A stretch of DNA of 64,000 nt, taken from assembly GCA_025738555.1 (NCBI GenBank), contig JAOVFP010000007.1, positions 1,054,001 to 1,118,000 of the forward strand. Reading direction: 5' to 3'. The notes beneath the pieces were generated by a model. It was given only the letters and a program-made list of their open reading frames with translations, did not search any database and had not been told where the DNA came from. The position numbers and the translations under genes are program-made. Numbering within the stretch: position 1 is the stretch's first letter; each line of letters starts with the position of its first letter. This DNA is from Cyathus striatus. Taxonomy: Eukaryota; Basidiomycota; Agaricomycetes; Agaricales; Nidulariaceae. Of the stretch, positions 11,336 to 20,878 are shown one piece after another.

Positions 11336-11881
11336 TTTTCCTCCCACATGTAAGTGAAGCCAAAATATCAATGTAACATATAAATTTTTGTGAGCGTGAA
11401 GTAAAAACTTTGAGTGTGAGTTGACAGACCTTGAGCATGAGTTGATGACCTTGAGTGTGAAAACTCAGACCCTGTGCGTGAATGTATGGACCCTGTGCGT
11501 GAGATGTTGACCCTGAGCATGAAGTAAAATCTTGAGCGTGATGTGTGCGTGCACACTCAATCCACGCTCACACCTTGAGCATGAACATGAGCATGCACGC
11601 ACATGTTTGAGCATGAAGTATAAATATTATTCTTCAAGATTTGACTTCATATCTTGATTAGAAACAACTCACGTTCACAATATGACACAGTGATACAACA
11701 CTAGTATGTACATTTGATTTACACTCTTTTTGACCCACAAATGGGCCATTTAGAGCTAAAATAAATACCTTGAGCATGACATGCTCAATCACACTCACTT
11801 TTGTGCGTGAAAATTTGGCCTTGAGTGTGGCACGCTCAATCACGCTCACTTTTGTGCATGCCTGGAATTTTCTATGTGCCT

Positions 11882-11890
11882 GTATTTATC
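11882..11890. repeat. 9-bp target-site duplication, right
   Basis: GTATTTATC, matching 8902-8910. It is followed by TACTCGTCACAAACCAATC, which continues the host repeat seen at 18653 onward. Confidence 0.7.
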
Positions 11891-11921
11891 TACTCGTCAC
11901 AAACCAATCTACTAACCTGCC

Positions 11922-12115
11922 CCTTCAACTTCAGTTCCAGAAATGCGGGTGCTTCGTCGCCCAATATAATGATTGTCGGGAACTCCGTTAATTATACTCG
12001 GGAGCATGAAGTGTGTGATGTTTCCAGGAGGTGTAGGATGAGTTCTCATAGATGGGGAATGTATGGATTTTAACATGATGTTGGTGCGGAAGAATCTTAG
12101 GTCTGCTATGGGGGT
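11922..12115 (-). pseudogene. SDR 3' fragment
   Basis: Minus-strand remnant of the last SDR exon, matching the blocks around GDEAPVLLEPKL and MIKGDPDKL, then the FFRTNF region. It lacks the roughly 80-nt stretch between 'LLGDEAP' and 'DPDKLAK' coding, the same deletion as in the fragments at 17770 and 18675. It lies immediately 5' of the tRNA-like copy at 12185. Confidence 0.65.
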
Positions 12116-12184
12116 GAGTGAGTGGAGAAGGGGACGGAGGATAGACTCTGTTATGTGTACTACCACCACCAATTAAGATTAAAA

Positions 12185-12283
12185 TACTTCTTAGCTCAGT
12201 TGGTAGAGCGCGTCACTAGTATATCGCCGAGAGCATAGGTTAATGACGAGGTCAGTCGTTCGAGTCGGCTACTAGTAGAAGGA
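12185..12283 (+). pseudogene. tRNA-Thr(AGT)-like copy with 6-nt insertion
   Basis: D-arm, anticodon stem CGTCA/TGACG, AGT anticodon, intron and T-arm AGTCG/CGGCT are all intact. However, ACTAGT is inserted between the T-arm and the 3' acceptor strand, and the 5' acceptor is TACTTCT. A T-run follows at about 12304. Probably non-functional. Confidence 0.6.
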
Positions 12284-12394
12284 ATGAATTGATAATGTCC
12301 CCATTTTTTTCCTTGTAGCTGTAGACCCACAACACGAGAAAAACACGTAAAGCAAATTTCATAACATTTTACAATTTACACCAAAACTACCTAT

Positions 12395-12904
12395 TTACTC
12401 ATCAAAAGCCAACCCCGAAACCCACCCCTTCCACTTCTCCCTCTCCTCCTTATCCCTATTCAACTTCGGTTCCAACAAAACAGGCGCTTCATCACCCAAC
12501 AAAATCCGCATGAGCACCTCCTCCTTAATCTGACTCACTTCAAAAATGCACTTGGCGAGCTTGGAGCGGGTGATGTTGCCGAGGAGCGAGGGGGTGTGTA
12601 TGCTGGGTGGGAGTATACTGGGAATGTATGGTTTTTGACGAAGTTTGTGCGGAAGAATCCTAGGTCTGCGAGGGTAATCTATGCGTGGTGAGAAAGGGAG
12701 GGAGGGGGGAGGGATGGGACGGACGGACTTTGATTTTCCACTCTGGATCAAGTTCGAGTGCGATTGATTCCGTTACGCCTTCTACTGCTATCATAGGAAT
12801 AAAACCTTTCAGCGCCCTTCTCAACATCAATTAAGAAAGAAACGAACCGAATTTGCTAGCGCTATAATACCCATTCGCTCCGCCCGCTACGAGTCCGTAG
12901 ATGT
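12395..12904 (-). pseudogene. SDR copy, truncated to the 3' exons
   Basis: Nearly identical to 19165-19725 of the intact SDR, from the ..KWKGWVSGLAFDE stop through the exon 4/exon 3 junctions to within exon 3 (YYSASKF coding), where similarity stops at about 12904. It has lost the segment between two copies of CTTGGCGAGC (removing coding for part of AKIDPTMIKGDPDK). No exon 1-2, so no Rossmann fold. Confidence 0.8.
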
Positions 12905-15900
12905 ATGAACGACAGTGTCCGAACAGTCTGCCACTGGCGCACGCCGCAAGTCTCCCACACCATACCAATCAATCTCTCAGCACTACGACCACCATTGTGA
13001 CACCGACTGAGCCTCATGGCCTCACTGGCTCTTGTGGTTCCCTATGAGTACGAACCCCACATGTTGAGATCTGCACCTTTGCTACTAACCTACTACTTAC
13101 TACTACTAGGTTAGGTCGTTCTGGCTTCAGGCTTCAGGCCACACCACAAGTTTTCGCAGTCCCTGCGCGGCGTCAACATTACCGCTGTAATCTCCCCCAC
13201 TGTAAAGTTTACTGGCAAGAGCCTCCGAGGATTTTGTCCCCTTTCAAGAAGGATCTTACCCTACCAGCGCGATCACACAGTCTCGTTGTGCTATCAAGAA
13301 GCGTGTCAAGCGTTAGGTACTTGCGAGTACTGCACGGTCTCCGAGAGGCACACTGGCGCTCTGTCCATTCATAACACATCAACGCATCAACGCATCAACC
13401 GCCCCCATCGGATTCACTTCTCCCCTGCGCTACATGATACCCCGGTGGTACATCACTGTAGAACTCAAGGAACACCGTCAGAATCCGAAGATTGCATGTC
13501 CTGCGGACCCTATTTAAGAGGTGTAGGGCACTAAGGTTCTGAGTTTTGAGGCTAGCATGAAGAAAACTAGTGCGCGAGATGGTTCAACTGGTTGCTGCAT
13601 AGTTTATGGCAGGTTCTTCCTTCCTTCGCTAAATTAGTATCTTCCCCACACGCTGGGCCTCGTCATCTTCCATGCTATCTCACAGGCGTCGATGCTTCCT
13701 TCCTCATTTCTCCTTTTCATCTACACTTCTGTCTACTATATCTTACCTTATTAAATGTGCACGTTGACCGTCATACTATTCACGTACTGGACATCAAGTA
13801 TAGATTTTTAACATCTGAGAAGTGCTGTGCTGGGACCAATTGACCTGCATCCGAGCGATGTTTAACAACGTTAAGAATCAGGACACCACCAGGCCATTCT
13901 GCATCATTGCACAACACGCTCATCGTGGTTGTACCCGATTATTTTTTCCTCATATTACAAGTCAATCAGTGCATATGTCAACGACGTGACAAGGCAATTA
14001 GAAAAGAGCCTGAGGAGTAAGAGTAAGAAACTCTAGAATCTTCTTGCTTAGTCGTGAGCTTGTTATTCGAATCAATGTACCGTCCAATTACAAAGAACTT
14101 GAAAATCTATAGGCGCATACAACTTGTATTTGCTATGATGATGCATGTACAAAAAGTGTGTGTTTGAGTTGTACCCCTAAGTCGAACTGACACCATGTTC
14201 TTCTCCGGCTCTATCTGTTTCCCGAGCTGAACCAGCGAAGAAAATAGACCGAGACATATTTGGTGCATTACTATCGTCCACATCGACCATTTTCCTCAGT
14301 TTCAAGATTAGTCGGGATCCCTTATGTTGCCCATTGAGGGGTGCAATTTCATCGAAGACATAATGGCTTACCGTAAGCGACAACATTGCAATGTACCATC
14401 TGTAAGTATAAAGTTTAGGACGGTAACTATTGTAAAATTATAATAGTGCATACGGTTGGATAAACTGGTTGTAGCTATCTTCAAGTAATGTAGTCAATGT
14501 ATTAGTAATGGTAAATACTATCATGATATTAATATGATTATGTGGCATTATTTGAACGGTACCTCACCAAAAAGGATGGAAAAATGGATTGTCCCATCGC
14601 GGACTAGTGATGTAATGACTGGATAAGCACTCATTTCACTTTGTAGTAGATTCCGAAGTCCTCCGCGGATAAGAATGATATCTCTCCTTAACTTGAAAAT
14701 GGTAAGTAGAAAGAAGAGACCTGGTACAGATCCAAGGTGAGCAATGAAGCAATGATTATGACTGAATAAAATGACTTACTCTGGATAACCAGGATACATA
14801 TAAATGCAGCAAGTTGCAATGTATTACTTAATGTATTTTGTGAAAATACCGAGAAACATGATAATGGACCTAACATAGGTGTGAAGCGAAGATCATTGGA
14901 TACTTGGACGGTGATCCATATAGTGACAAAGAGCGAATACTAATTATGATGGGTTAGTAGTAGGCAGTGGAATACTGGCAGCATATCGGAAACGAACCAT
15001 AAATATTGCTGAATCGACCATTTACTGAAGTGTTAGTGGAGACAGTGGAAACACTAACCACTTCATTGACCCACCAAGCAACCCTGATGTCAGAATTAAA
15101 ACAACTATTGTCGGTTTAAAAATGAAGTCGAAGCATTGTAAAGATACTAAGAGAACACTCACTGCGTCTTCCATTACCGTAGCATGCACACACTCGGAAC
15201 ATAACTATGAGGTCGGTTACAGTACTACATATGATCAGTCCGCCGCTAGGTACTTCTATGAGAATTTCATTATAGAAATGTAATCAAGGTTCACACCATC
15301 CATGGACCCAGGTGACAGCGTAACAGCTGTAGTCATGTGTCAGAATATAGTGTCCAAGTATTTCCACTGCATATTACATCTGATGTAACGGATTTATTGC
15401 ACAAATTATCAGAATCACCAATGCAACTTACAGTACGCGATGTGTGTCCGGTAGCAATATTCAATGGCGCTACCACACACTGAGTTCAGGGACTGGACTA
15501 GTAGTTCCGGAACTAACTGCATACCGATGGTTTCAAACCTGTTCAAGTATGAATAAGTTACGACAGCTTCGTTCACATAGCGGGCAGAAATAATACAGGA
15601 GGTATAGTGGGATGTAATAACGTGCAATGCTATAAAGCAGCTTCGGAATTGACCATTTCATTCCCCTGGAACATTGTAAGATGAATAATGTTGTAACCAG
15701 TAACATGATAATCGCACAGCCATATATACTCTACCTATAATGGTCATATTAGATGATATAAATATTAAATATGATTGTGAATACCTCATCAGCAAAACAG
15801 TAAACAATGTCATACATGAGAGACGTTATAGTGGCGGCTGTACTGATACTTTAGTTATGACTCCATATCAACGTAAAAAAACATACCATATACAATATTT

Positions 15901-17095
15901 TGTTTTGTAGATCTATCGATGGTATGTAGTAAATAATCCGAGTCAATTCCATATGGGAAAACAATGTCAGCCATGAAGAAGTCGTGTACGGTGATGTATA
16001 TGCCGAGGTAGAAGCAAGGCCTTACAAGAGTTGACATGAAGTGTTACATATTTATGGGCTCTCTGTCCAGCGCTAAATAATCATTATTACTTCAAACCAC
16101 ATCATTGATGTCTAGACATCAAGGACATATCAATCAGATGTAATCGAACATAACTGCACGCTCAACTGAGCAAGTTTCTGAGCCTCTCGGAAGACTAGTA
16201 CGAATGATGTCGGTACGAGTGGACCCGCAGAAAAACACTGTCAAGTCATAAATGTGAAACACGACTTTGTAGTGGTTGCGATGATTGGCTATATATGGCT
16301 TCAGTGTATTTTACACACCCAGTATCTTAAGTGCACTTAAGCCTAAATACCTTCTTTTTATGTGTTAGTTCATGATGATTTCCAGCATAAATAATTATCA
16401 AAAAATAATATTCCCTTAAGAATTCGTCTTCATCAGGGCTACATAGACGTTGCCAGTCGCAGCATTCCATTCAAATCGTGCAGCTATGACCAATTTGAAA
16501 TACATCTTATCGGCGTCTTTATCATCTACCAAATTAATTTGGCGCCTGAGAATTGCGTGAATATATAAGATCTAAACCCTTTTGGGAAGCTGTGGCTTGA
16601 GACCATGGTATATTGATGGTATATCTATGATGGCGTTAACGACTATGCTGTATTTCAACCTAGGAAATATAATTGCTATCAACTGCGGCTTCTATTTTGC
16701 ACTGGACGAAATGAAGTATGGATTGTTAACATCTAATAAATGCTGTGCTAGCGTCTGACCTGAAACAGACCGATAAATGCTGAGCTTTGTTTAAAAGCAT
16801 AGTTAGTGTTGTCAGAAGATGACACATCATCGCATAACATGTCGATGGTAGTCCGCACGCCATTACGAGCAAGAGTAAGAAACTCGAGATTCCTCTTCGC
16901 GAGCTTGTCCGGTGCCCTTAATCATTCACGGGTGGAATTTCGTAAGCATTGAACAGGTATATACAGGGATGCAAGGTTAGTGTATACGTGGATTGTGTAG
17001 ATTTTGATATCAGCTTACTACGAACACCTTTATCGTAATTGGATCGAACCTTCGGGGACCTGGGGGATATGTATACGTTGTGGAAGTCAGAAAAA
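12905..17095. other. No gene recognised; old internal duplication
   Basis: No supported gene. Two stretches, about 13795-14060 and 16715-16915, share ordered short matches (TTAACATCTGAGAAGTGCTG against TTAACATCTAATAAATGCTG, and AAGAGTAAGAAACTC in both), so an ancient duplication lies here. A minus-strand frame at 14177-14386 vaguely recalls the end of a fungal membrane-protein family, but this is too weak to call. Confidence 0.35.
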
Positions 17096-17097
17096 AT

Positions 17098-17193
17098 ATC
17101 CTAAACTCAGCTGGTAGAGCACGTCACTGGTATTATTATACCCCAAACCGTAGTACTTATCAGTATCATTCAAGTCAACTGGAAGAAATTAAA
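17098..17193 (+). pseudogene. tRNA-Thr-like copy, degenerate
   Basis: Keeps CTAAACTCAGCTGGTAGAGCACGTCACTGG and CAAGTCAACTGGAAGA. The 3' anticodon strand and T-stem have drifted. Confidence 0.45.
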
Positions 17194-17334
17194 CTGGACC
17201 TCCGCAAAAACGTTTTTATTATCACTATGTATATATCTAGCTCATACGGTACATCTCACTGGCTCTTAATCAACATTTTTTATCACAATTGCAATTCGCA
17301 TTACATTCGACATCCAAAACTCAATTATTTACGC

Positions 17335-17440
17335 CCTTATTCATCGAAAGCCAACCCAGAAACCTACCCCCATTACTTCCCCCTCCCCTCCCTACCCCTC
17401 TCCAACTTCGGTCCTGACAACGCAGGCACCTCATTTGTGT
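17335..17440 (-). pseudogene. SDR C-terminal fragment
   Basis: Minus-strand match to the last ~30 codons of the intact SDR, including its stop region (TTCATCGAAAGCCAACCC on the plus strand). It ends abruptly at CCTCATTTGTG, where the sequence joins the flank of the next tRNA-like unit. Confidence 0.55.
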
Positions 17441-17567
17441 AGATTTGTAGTTTACCACATAGTTGAAAGTGCAGGTTATAAGAACTCTTATAGTCATACT
17501 CGGATTTCACTATGTAGGACGTCGGATGAAGTGTATGTATTTGTAGTACCACGAGTCAAATAGAACG

Positions 17568-17644
17568 CCTTCTAAGCTCAGCTAGTTAGCGCGTCACATT
17601 CTACTATTATAAGTGACGAAGGTCGTTCGAATCGACCAGAAGGA
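17568..17644 (+). pseudogene. tRNA-like copy, 'GTTAGCG' subfamily
   Basis: CCTTCTAAGCTCAGCTAG, then GCGTCAC/GTGACG and T-arm GGTCG TTCGAAT CGACC, ending AGAAGGA. The anticodon region is a 15-nt loop (ATTCTACTATTATAA) with no clear anticodon. The flanks match those of the copies at 8698 and 18443. Confidence 0.5.
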
Positions 17645-17769
17645 CTTGTGTTTGAGGTATGTAATTTCTTTCTGTGTGTAGACTCCGGGTACTTCACAAC
17701 GGTCCGGGACTTAGCATACCACATGTACATGAATCAAAAGTACAAAAGAACTTATGATTTACTCGTTGA

Positions 17770-18040
17770 ACCCCAACCACAAAATCCATCCCTTCCATTT
17801 CTCCTTCTCCTCCACATCCCTCTTCATCTTCGGCTCAAGTAAAGCGGGCGCTTCGTCGCTCAATAAATGTTTGTCGGGGTCTCCGTTAATCATACTCGGA
17901 TCGGTTTTCGGGAGCATGGAGCGTGTGATGTTTCCAGGAGGTTCCAGGAGGTATAGGATGGGCTCTCGTAGATGGGGAATGTATGGGTTTTAACACGATG
18001 TTGGTACGGAAGAATCCTAGGTCTGCTATGGAGGTGAACT
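17770..18040 (-). pseudogene. SDR 3' fragment
   Basis: Minus-strand remnant of the last SDR exon with the same internal ~80-nt deletion as 11922-12115. It also carries a small local duplication (TTCCAGGAGG twice). It ends about 50 bp before the intact tRNA at 18094. Confidence 0.65.
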
Positions 18041-18093
18041 TCAGCCGCAATCAACTTCGTTACGTGTACCACCACGACCTGGGGTAATTAAAA

Positions 18094-18202
18094 TCCTTCT
18101 TAGCTCAGTTGGTAGAGCGCGTCACTAGTATCCGACTCATATTCGTGCCCTCGGGTATTAACGTTCTATGACGAGGTCAGTCGTTCGAGTCGGCTAGAAG
18201 GA
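18094..18202 (+). tRNA. tRNA-Thr(AGT) with 37-nt intron
   Basis: Acceptor TCCTTCT/AGAAGGA 7/7, D-stem GCTC/GAGC, anticodon stem CGTCA/TGACG. T-stem AGTCG/CGGCT has one G-U pair. The mature loop is CTAGTAA after removing the 37/38 intron; anticodon AGT. Discriminator A. A T7 run at about 18214 is a good Pol III terminator. Confidence 0.8.
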
Positions 18203-18278
18203 ATAATGAAAGTGGTATGATTTTTTTCCTTTCTTGCAGCTGTAGAGTCGTGTACACCTCACAACACGAGAAAAAAAT

Positions 18279-18337
18279 ACTTAGCGCGTTACTATCTTAT
18301 TATTACAGCTGAGGATCGTTCGAAACGATCAGAAGGA
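18279..18337 (+). pseudogene. tRNA-like copy, 3' half
   Basis: TTAGCGCGTTACTATCTTATTATTAC, then GATCGTTCGAAACGATCAGAAGGA. The acceptor 5' strand and D-arm start are missing. Confidence 0.4.
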
Positions 18338-18442
18338 AAATTTCGGTCAAGAGATCAAAACTTCTACATTCGTACTTCGGATTTCCGCTTTCAGGACGTT
18401 GGGTAACGAGTATATACGTAGCACTACAAGTCAAATAAAACG

Positions 18443-18506
18443 CCTTCTAAGCTCAGCTAGTTAGCGCGTCACTATTGACGAGAGTCGTTCGAATCGACCA
18501 GAAGGA
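18443..18506 (+). pseudogene. tRNA-like copy, 'GTTAGCG' subfamily, intron-less
   Basis: Close sibling of 8698-8761. The anticodon loop is reduced to CTAT between CGTCA and TGACG, and the T-arm is AGTCG/CGACC. The shared flanks extend at least 50 bp 5' and 130 bp 3'. Confidence 0.5.
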
Positions 18507-18674
18507 GATGGTCAATGTAAGTTAGGCTTCAATTTCTTTTTGTGTAGATTCTGGGTAGTTCACAACGGTGTACTTGGACCTTCACTTACTACATGCGTGA
18601 ATCAAAAGAACAAACAAATTCATCACACGTTGAAGAAAAGTAAAAGGTATGTATCTACTCGTCACAAGCCAATT

Positions 18675-18870
18675 AATCTACTAACCTACCCCTTCAACTT
18701 CGGGTCAAGTAAAGCGGGCGCTTCGTCGCCCAATATAATGTTTGTCGGGGTCTCCGTTAATTATACTTGGGTTACTGATTTTTGGGAGCATGGAGTGGGT
18801 GATGTATGGTTTTTGACGAAGTTGGTAAGAAAGAATCCTAGGCGTTCTATGGGGGTGAGTGGGAGGAGAA
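18675..18870 (-). pseudogene. SDR 3' fragment
   Basis: Third fragment with the shared ~80-nt deletion (compare 11922 and 17770), followed after ~55 bp by the intact tRNA at 18926. The 5' flank (TATCTACTCGTCACAAGCC) is the uninterrupted form of the site where the TIR element inserted at 8911-11881. Confidence 0.65.
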
Positions 18871-18925
18871 GGGGACGGAGGATAGACTCTGTTACGTGTA
18901 CTACCACTACCAACTAAGACTAAAG

Positions 18926-19033
18926 TCCTTCTTAGCTCAGTTGGTAGAGCGCGTCACTAGTATCATATTCATACCTATACTTCGGTTATAAATGTTCTAT
19001 GACGAGGTCAGTCGTTCGAATCGGCTAGAAGGA
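18926..19033 (+). tRNA. tRNA-Thr(AGT) with 36-nt intron
   Basis: All four stems pair (acceptor 7/7, D 4/4, anticodon CGTCA/TGACG, T-stem with one G-U). Mature loop CTAGTAA, anticodon AGT, discriminator A. A T8 run at 19050 should terminate Pol III. Its 3' end faces the 3' end of the intact SDR 131 bp away, the same arrangement as in the mirror-image copy at 37334. Confidence 0.8.
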
Positions 19034-19164
19034 ATATCGGCAGTTTTCCCATTTTTTTTCCTTTCTTGCAGCTGGAGAGTCGCGTACACCTCACAATACA
19101 AGAAAAAAAACACACAAAGCAAAATTTCATAACATTTTACAAATTACACCCAAACCCGAACTAC

Positions 19165-20238
19165 CTACTCATCAAAAGCCAACCCCGAAACCCACCCCTT
19201 CCACTTCTCCCTCTCCTCCTTATCCCTATTCAACTTGGGCTCTAACAAAACAGGCGCCTCATCACCCAACAAAATCCGCATGGGCACCTCCTCCTCCTTA
19301 ATCTGACTGACTTCGAAAATGCGCTTGGCGAGCTTGTCGGGGTCGCCTTTGATCATGGTAGGATCGATCTTGGCGAGCATGGAGCGGGTGATGTTGCCTA
19401 GGAGCGTGGGGGATGTGTATGCTGGATGGGAGTATACTGGGAATGTATGGTTTTTGACGAAGTTTGTGCGGAAGAATCCTAGGTCTGCGAGGGTTATCTA
19501 TAGGGGGGTGAGGGGGAGGGAGGGGGGAGGGATGGGACGGCGGACTTTGATTTTCCACTCTGGATCGAGTTCGAGTGCGATTGATTCTGTTACGCCTTCT
19601 ACGGCTATCATAAAAATAAAACTCTTCAGCGCGTTTCTTAATACGAACTAAGAAAGAAACGAACCGAATTTGCTGGCGCTATAGTACCCATTCGCTCCGC
19701 CTGCTACGAGTCCGTAGATGGATGAAGATATGATGATGCGTCCGCCTTTTCCTTTTTGGTGTGTCCGGAAGAAGTTTACTGCTGCGAGTGTTATATGTGT
19801 TGAGCCCCAGAAGTTTGTCTATGATGCATTGTTAGTATAAGTGTATACAATAGAAAGACGAAGAACTCACCTCAAACATATCCCTAGCCTCCTTCTCAGG
19901 AACAGCTTCAACCTCACCAACAGCGCTATACCCCGCATTATTATACACCACGTCGATTTTCCCGAATTTCTCTTTAGCACTATCGAACCCCTTCTCGATC
20001 TCCTCCTTATTCTGTACGTCGACTTTGACGATGTGCAGGGTTGTGGGGTATTGTGATTGGAGATCTTTAAGTGCATCTGGGCGCCTGATTGCTGCTACCA
20101 CTGAGTGTTTTTGAGAGAGGAGGTATGTGGTCATTGAGAGGCCCATGCCGTTCGATGCGCCTGTTACTGTGGGTGTGTTAGCGTGGAAGAGGTGGAAGGG
20201 GGGGGAGACGTACTGAACCATACTTGGGATTCGGACAT
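19165..20238 (-). CDS. Classical short-chain dehydrogenase/reductase (SDR)
   Basis: NAD(P)-dependent oxidoreductase of about the usual classical-SDR length. Exons 20214-20238, 19871-20166, 19665-19818, 19546-19604 and 19165-19497 join to 288 aa. The cofactor loop is TGASNGMG near residue 10, VDVQ follows the fourth strand region, NNAG near residue 91, ISSSIYG carries the catalytic Ser, and YYSASK is the Tyr/Lys pair. The C-terminal ~110 residues are a lid/tail specific to this subfamily. Start chosen because MSESQVWFITGAS places the Rossmann motif at the normal distance and a TATA box lies ~71 nt upstream. It is the only intact member of a family with about ten fragments in the window. It is divergent from the P450 at 20879, so the two may share a promoter region. 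Substrate unknown. Confidence 0.92.
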
Positions 20239-20308
20239 TGCGTTGTGTATTGTGGTGTGGTGTGTGGTGTGGATGGGATGGGATGGGGGAATGGACGAAG
20301 GGTAGGTC

Positions 20309-20315
20309 TTATATA
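20309..20315 (-). promoter_or_regulatory. TATA box (and adjacent CCAAT) of the SDR gene
   Basis: The minus strand reads CCAATTCGGTATATAAGACC; TATATAA lies 71-77 nt upstream of the SDR ATG. Confidence 0.55.
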
Positions 20316-20878
20316 CCGAATTGGAAAGACAACAAAGGTAGGGGGACACACAAAAGTAAGAATCAGGCCGCGTCATCACATCACATCATATCGTAAATCG
20401 TTATCCGCGCCGTAGGGCATTCGAAGCACAATGTATAAAGAAAAAACGACTTAGCGGCGTCCTCGAGTTTTGATCACCATCCACAGAGTGTAGAATCGAA
20501 GCATCGTGGACGTGACAAAGGGTATTCGTTCGGCAATCGCCGTATGTAAGCCAAGCATAAAGGACGCTTCTTGCCGATTGTAATTTCGGCCCGTTGTACT
20601 CTCCGCTCATCATTCCGCTGGGCATTTCGAATGTGACTGCGTAGTGCACTTTGCAATGTACGTTATACCGTTACGCCCCACTGTCCAACACTATTGTTTT
20701 CGTTTTCTGACTTATCCTACGCGTATAGTATGCGTGCGTGCGTGATGGCGGCGCATTTCGACCATTTTGTCCCTGAAACATAGACGGTGGAGTGTCCAAT
20801 GGGGGAATGGGTAACTTTACTGGGTCGTACAAAAGCCTTTACTTTCTCGTATTTGCGGGGGAGGAATTGTACCTGAAG
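20316..20878. other. Shared divergent promoter region SDR/P450
   Basis: This is most of the 640 bp between the start codons of the SDR (-) and the P450 (+). No gene of its own. GTG/CGTG-rich stretches occur (ATGCGTGCGTGCGTG near 20732), but I cannot assign a binding site. Confidence 0.4.

Larger units (their letters stand above)
8911..11881. mobile_element. Non-autonomous TIR element with minisatellite body (Mutator-like?)
   Basis: The left end reads GGGCAGCAAGAAAATTCC, followed by GGGCACGCACAAAAGTGAGC. The reverse complement of the right end reads AGGCACATAGAAAATTCC, then AGGCATGCACAAAAGTGAGC. The inverted similarity continues through GTGA..TTGAGCGTGC, about 55 bp in all. The 9-bp direct repeat GTATTTATC flanks it. 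No transposase frame is present. The interior holds subterminal TGAGYRTGAR decamers, a separate TA-flanked MITE (9235-9911), a 27-bp degenerate repeat block and a 67/71-bp minisatellite. The host repeat unit also occurs without the insertion near 18630-18680, giving an empty-site comparison. The 9-bp duplication suggests Mutator-like, but the superfamily is inference. Confidence 0.7.

Noticed and set aside
14177..14386. Possible end of a fungal multi-TM membrane protein (minus strand)
   Set aside because: Only a vague resemblance over one short block; the upstream frames up to 16.3 kb do not give a coherent protein.
20792..20878. Longer N-terminus for the P450 starting upstream
   Set aside because: The frame opens at a GTG; the first ATG (20807) gives a poor leader, while 20879 starts directly at a normal membrane anchor.
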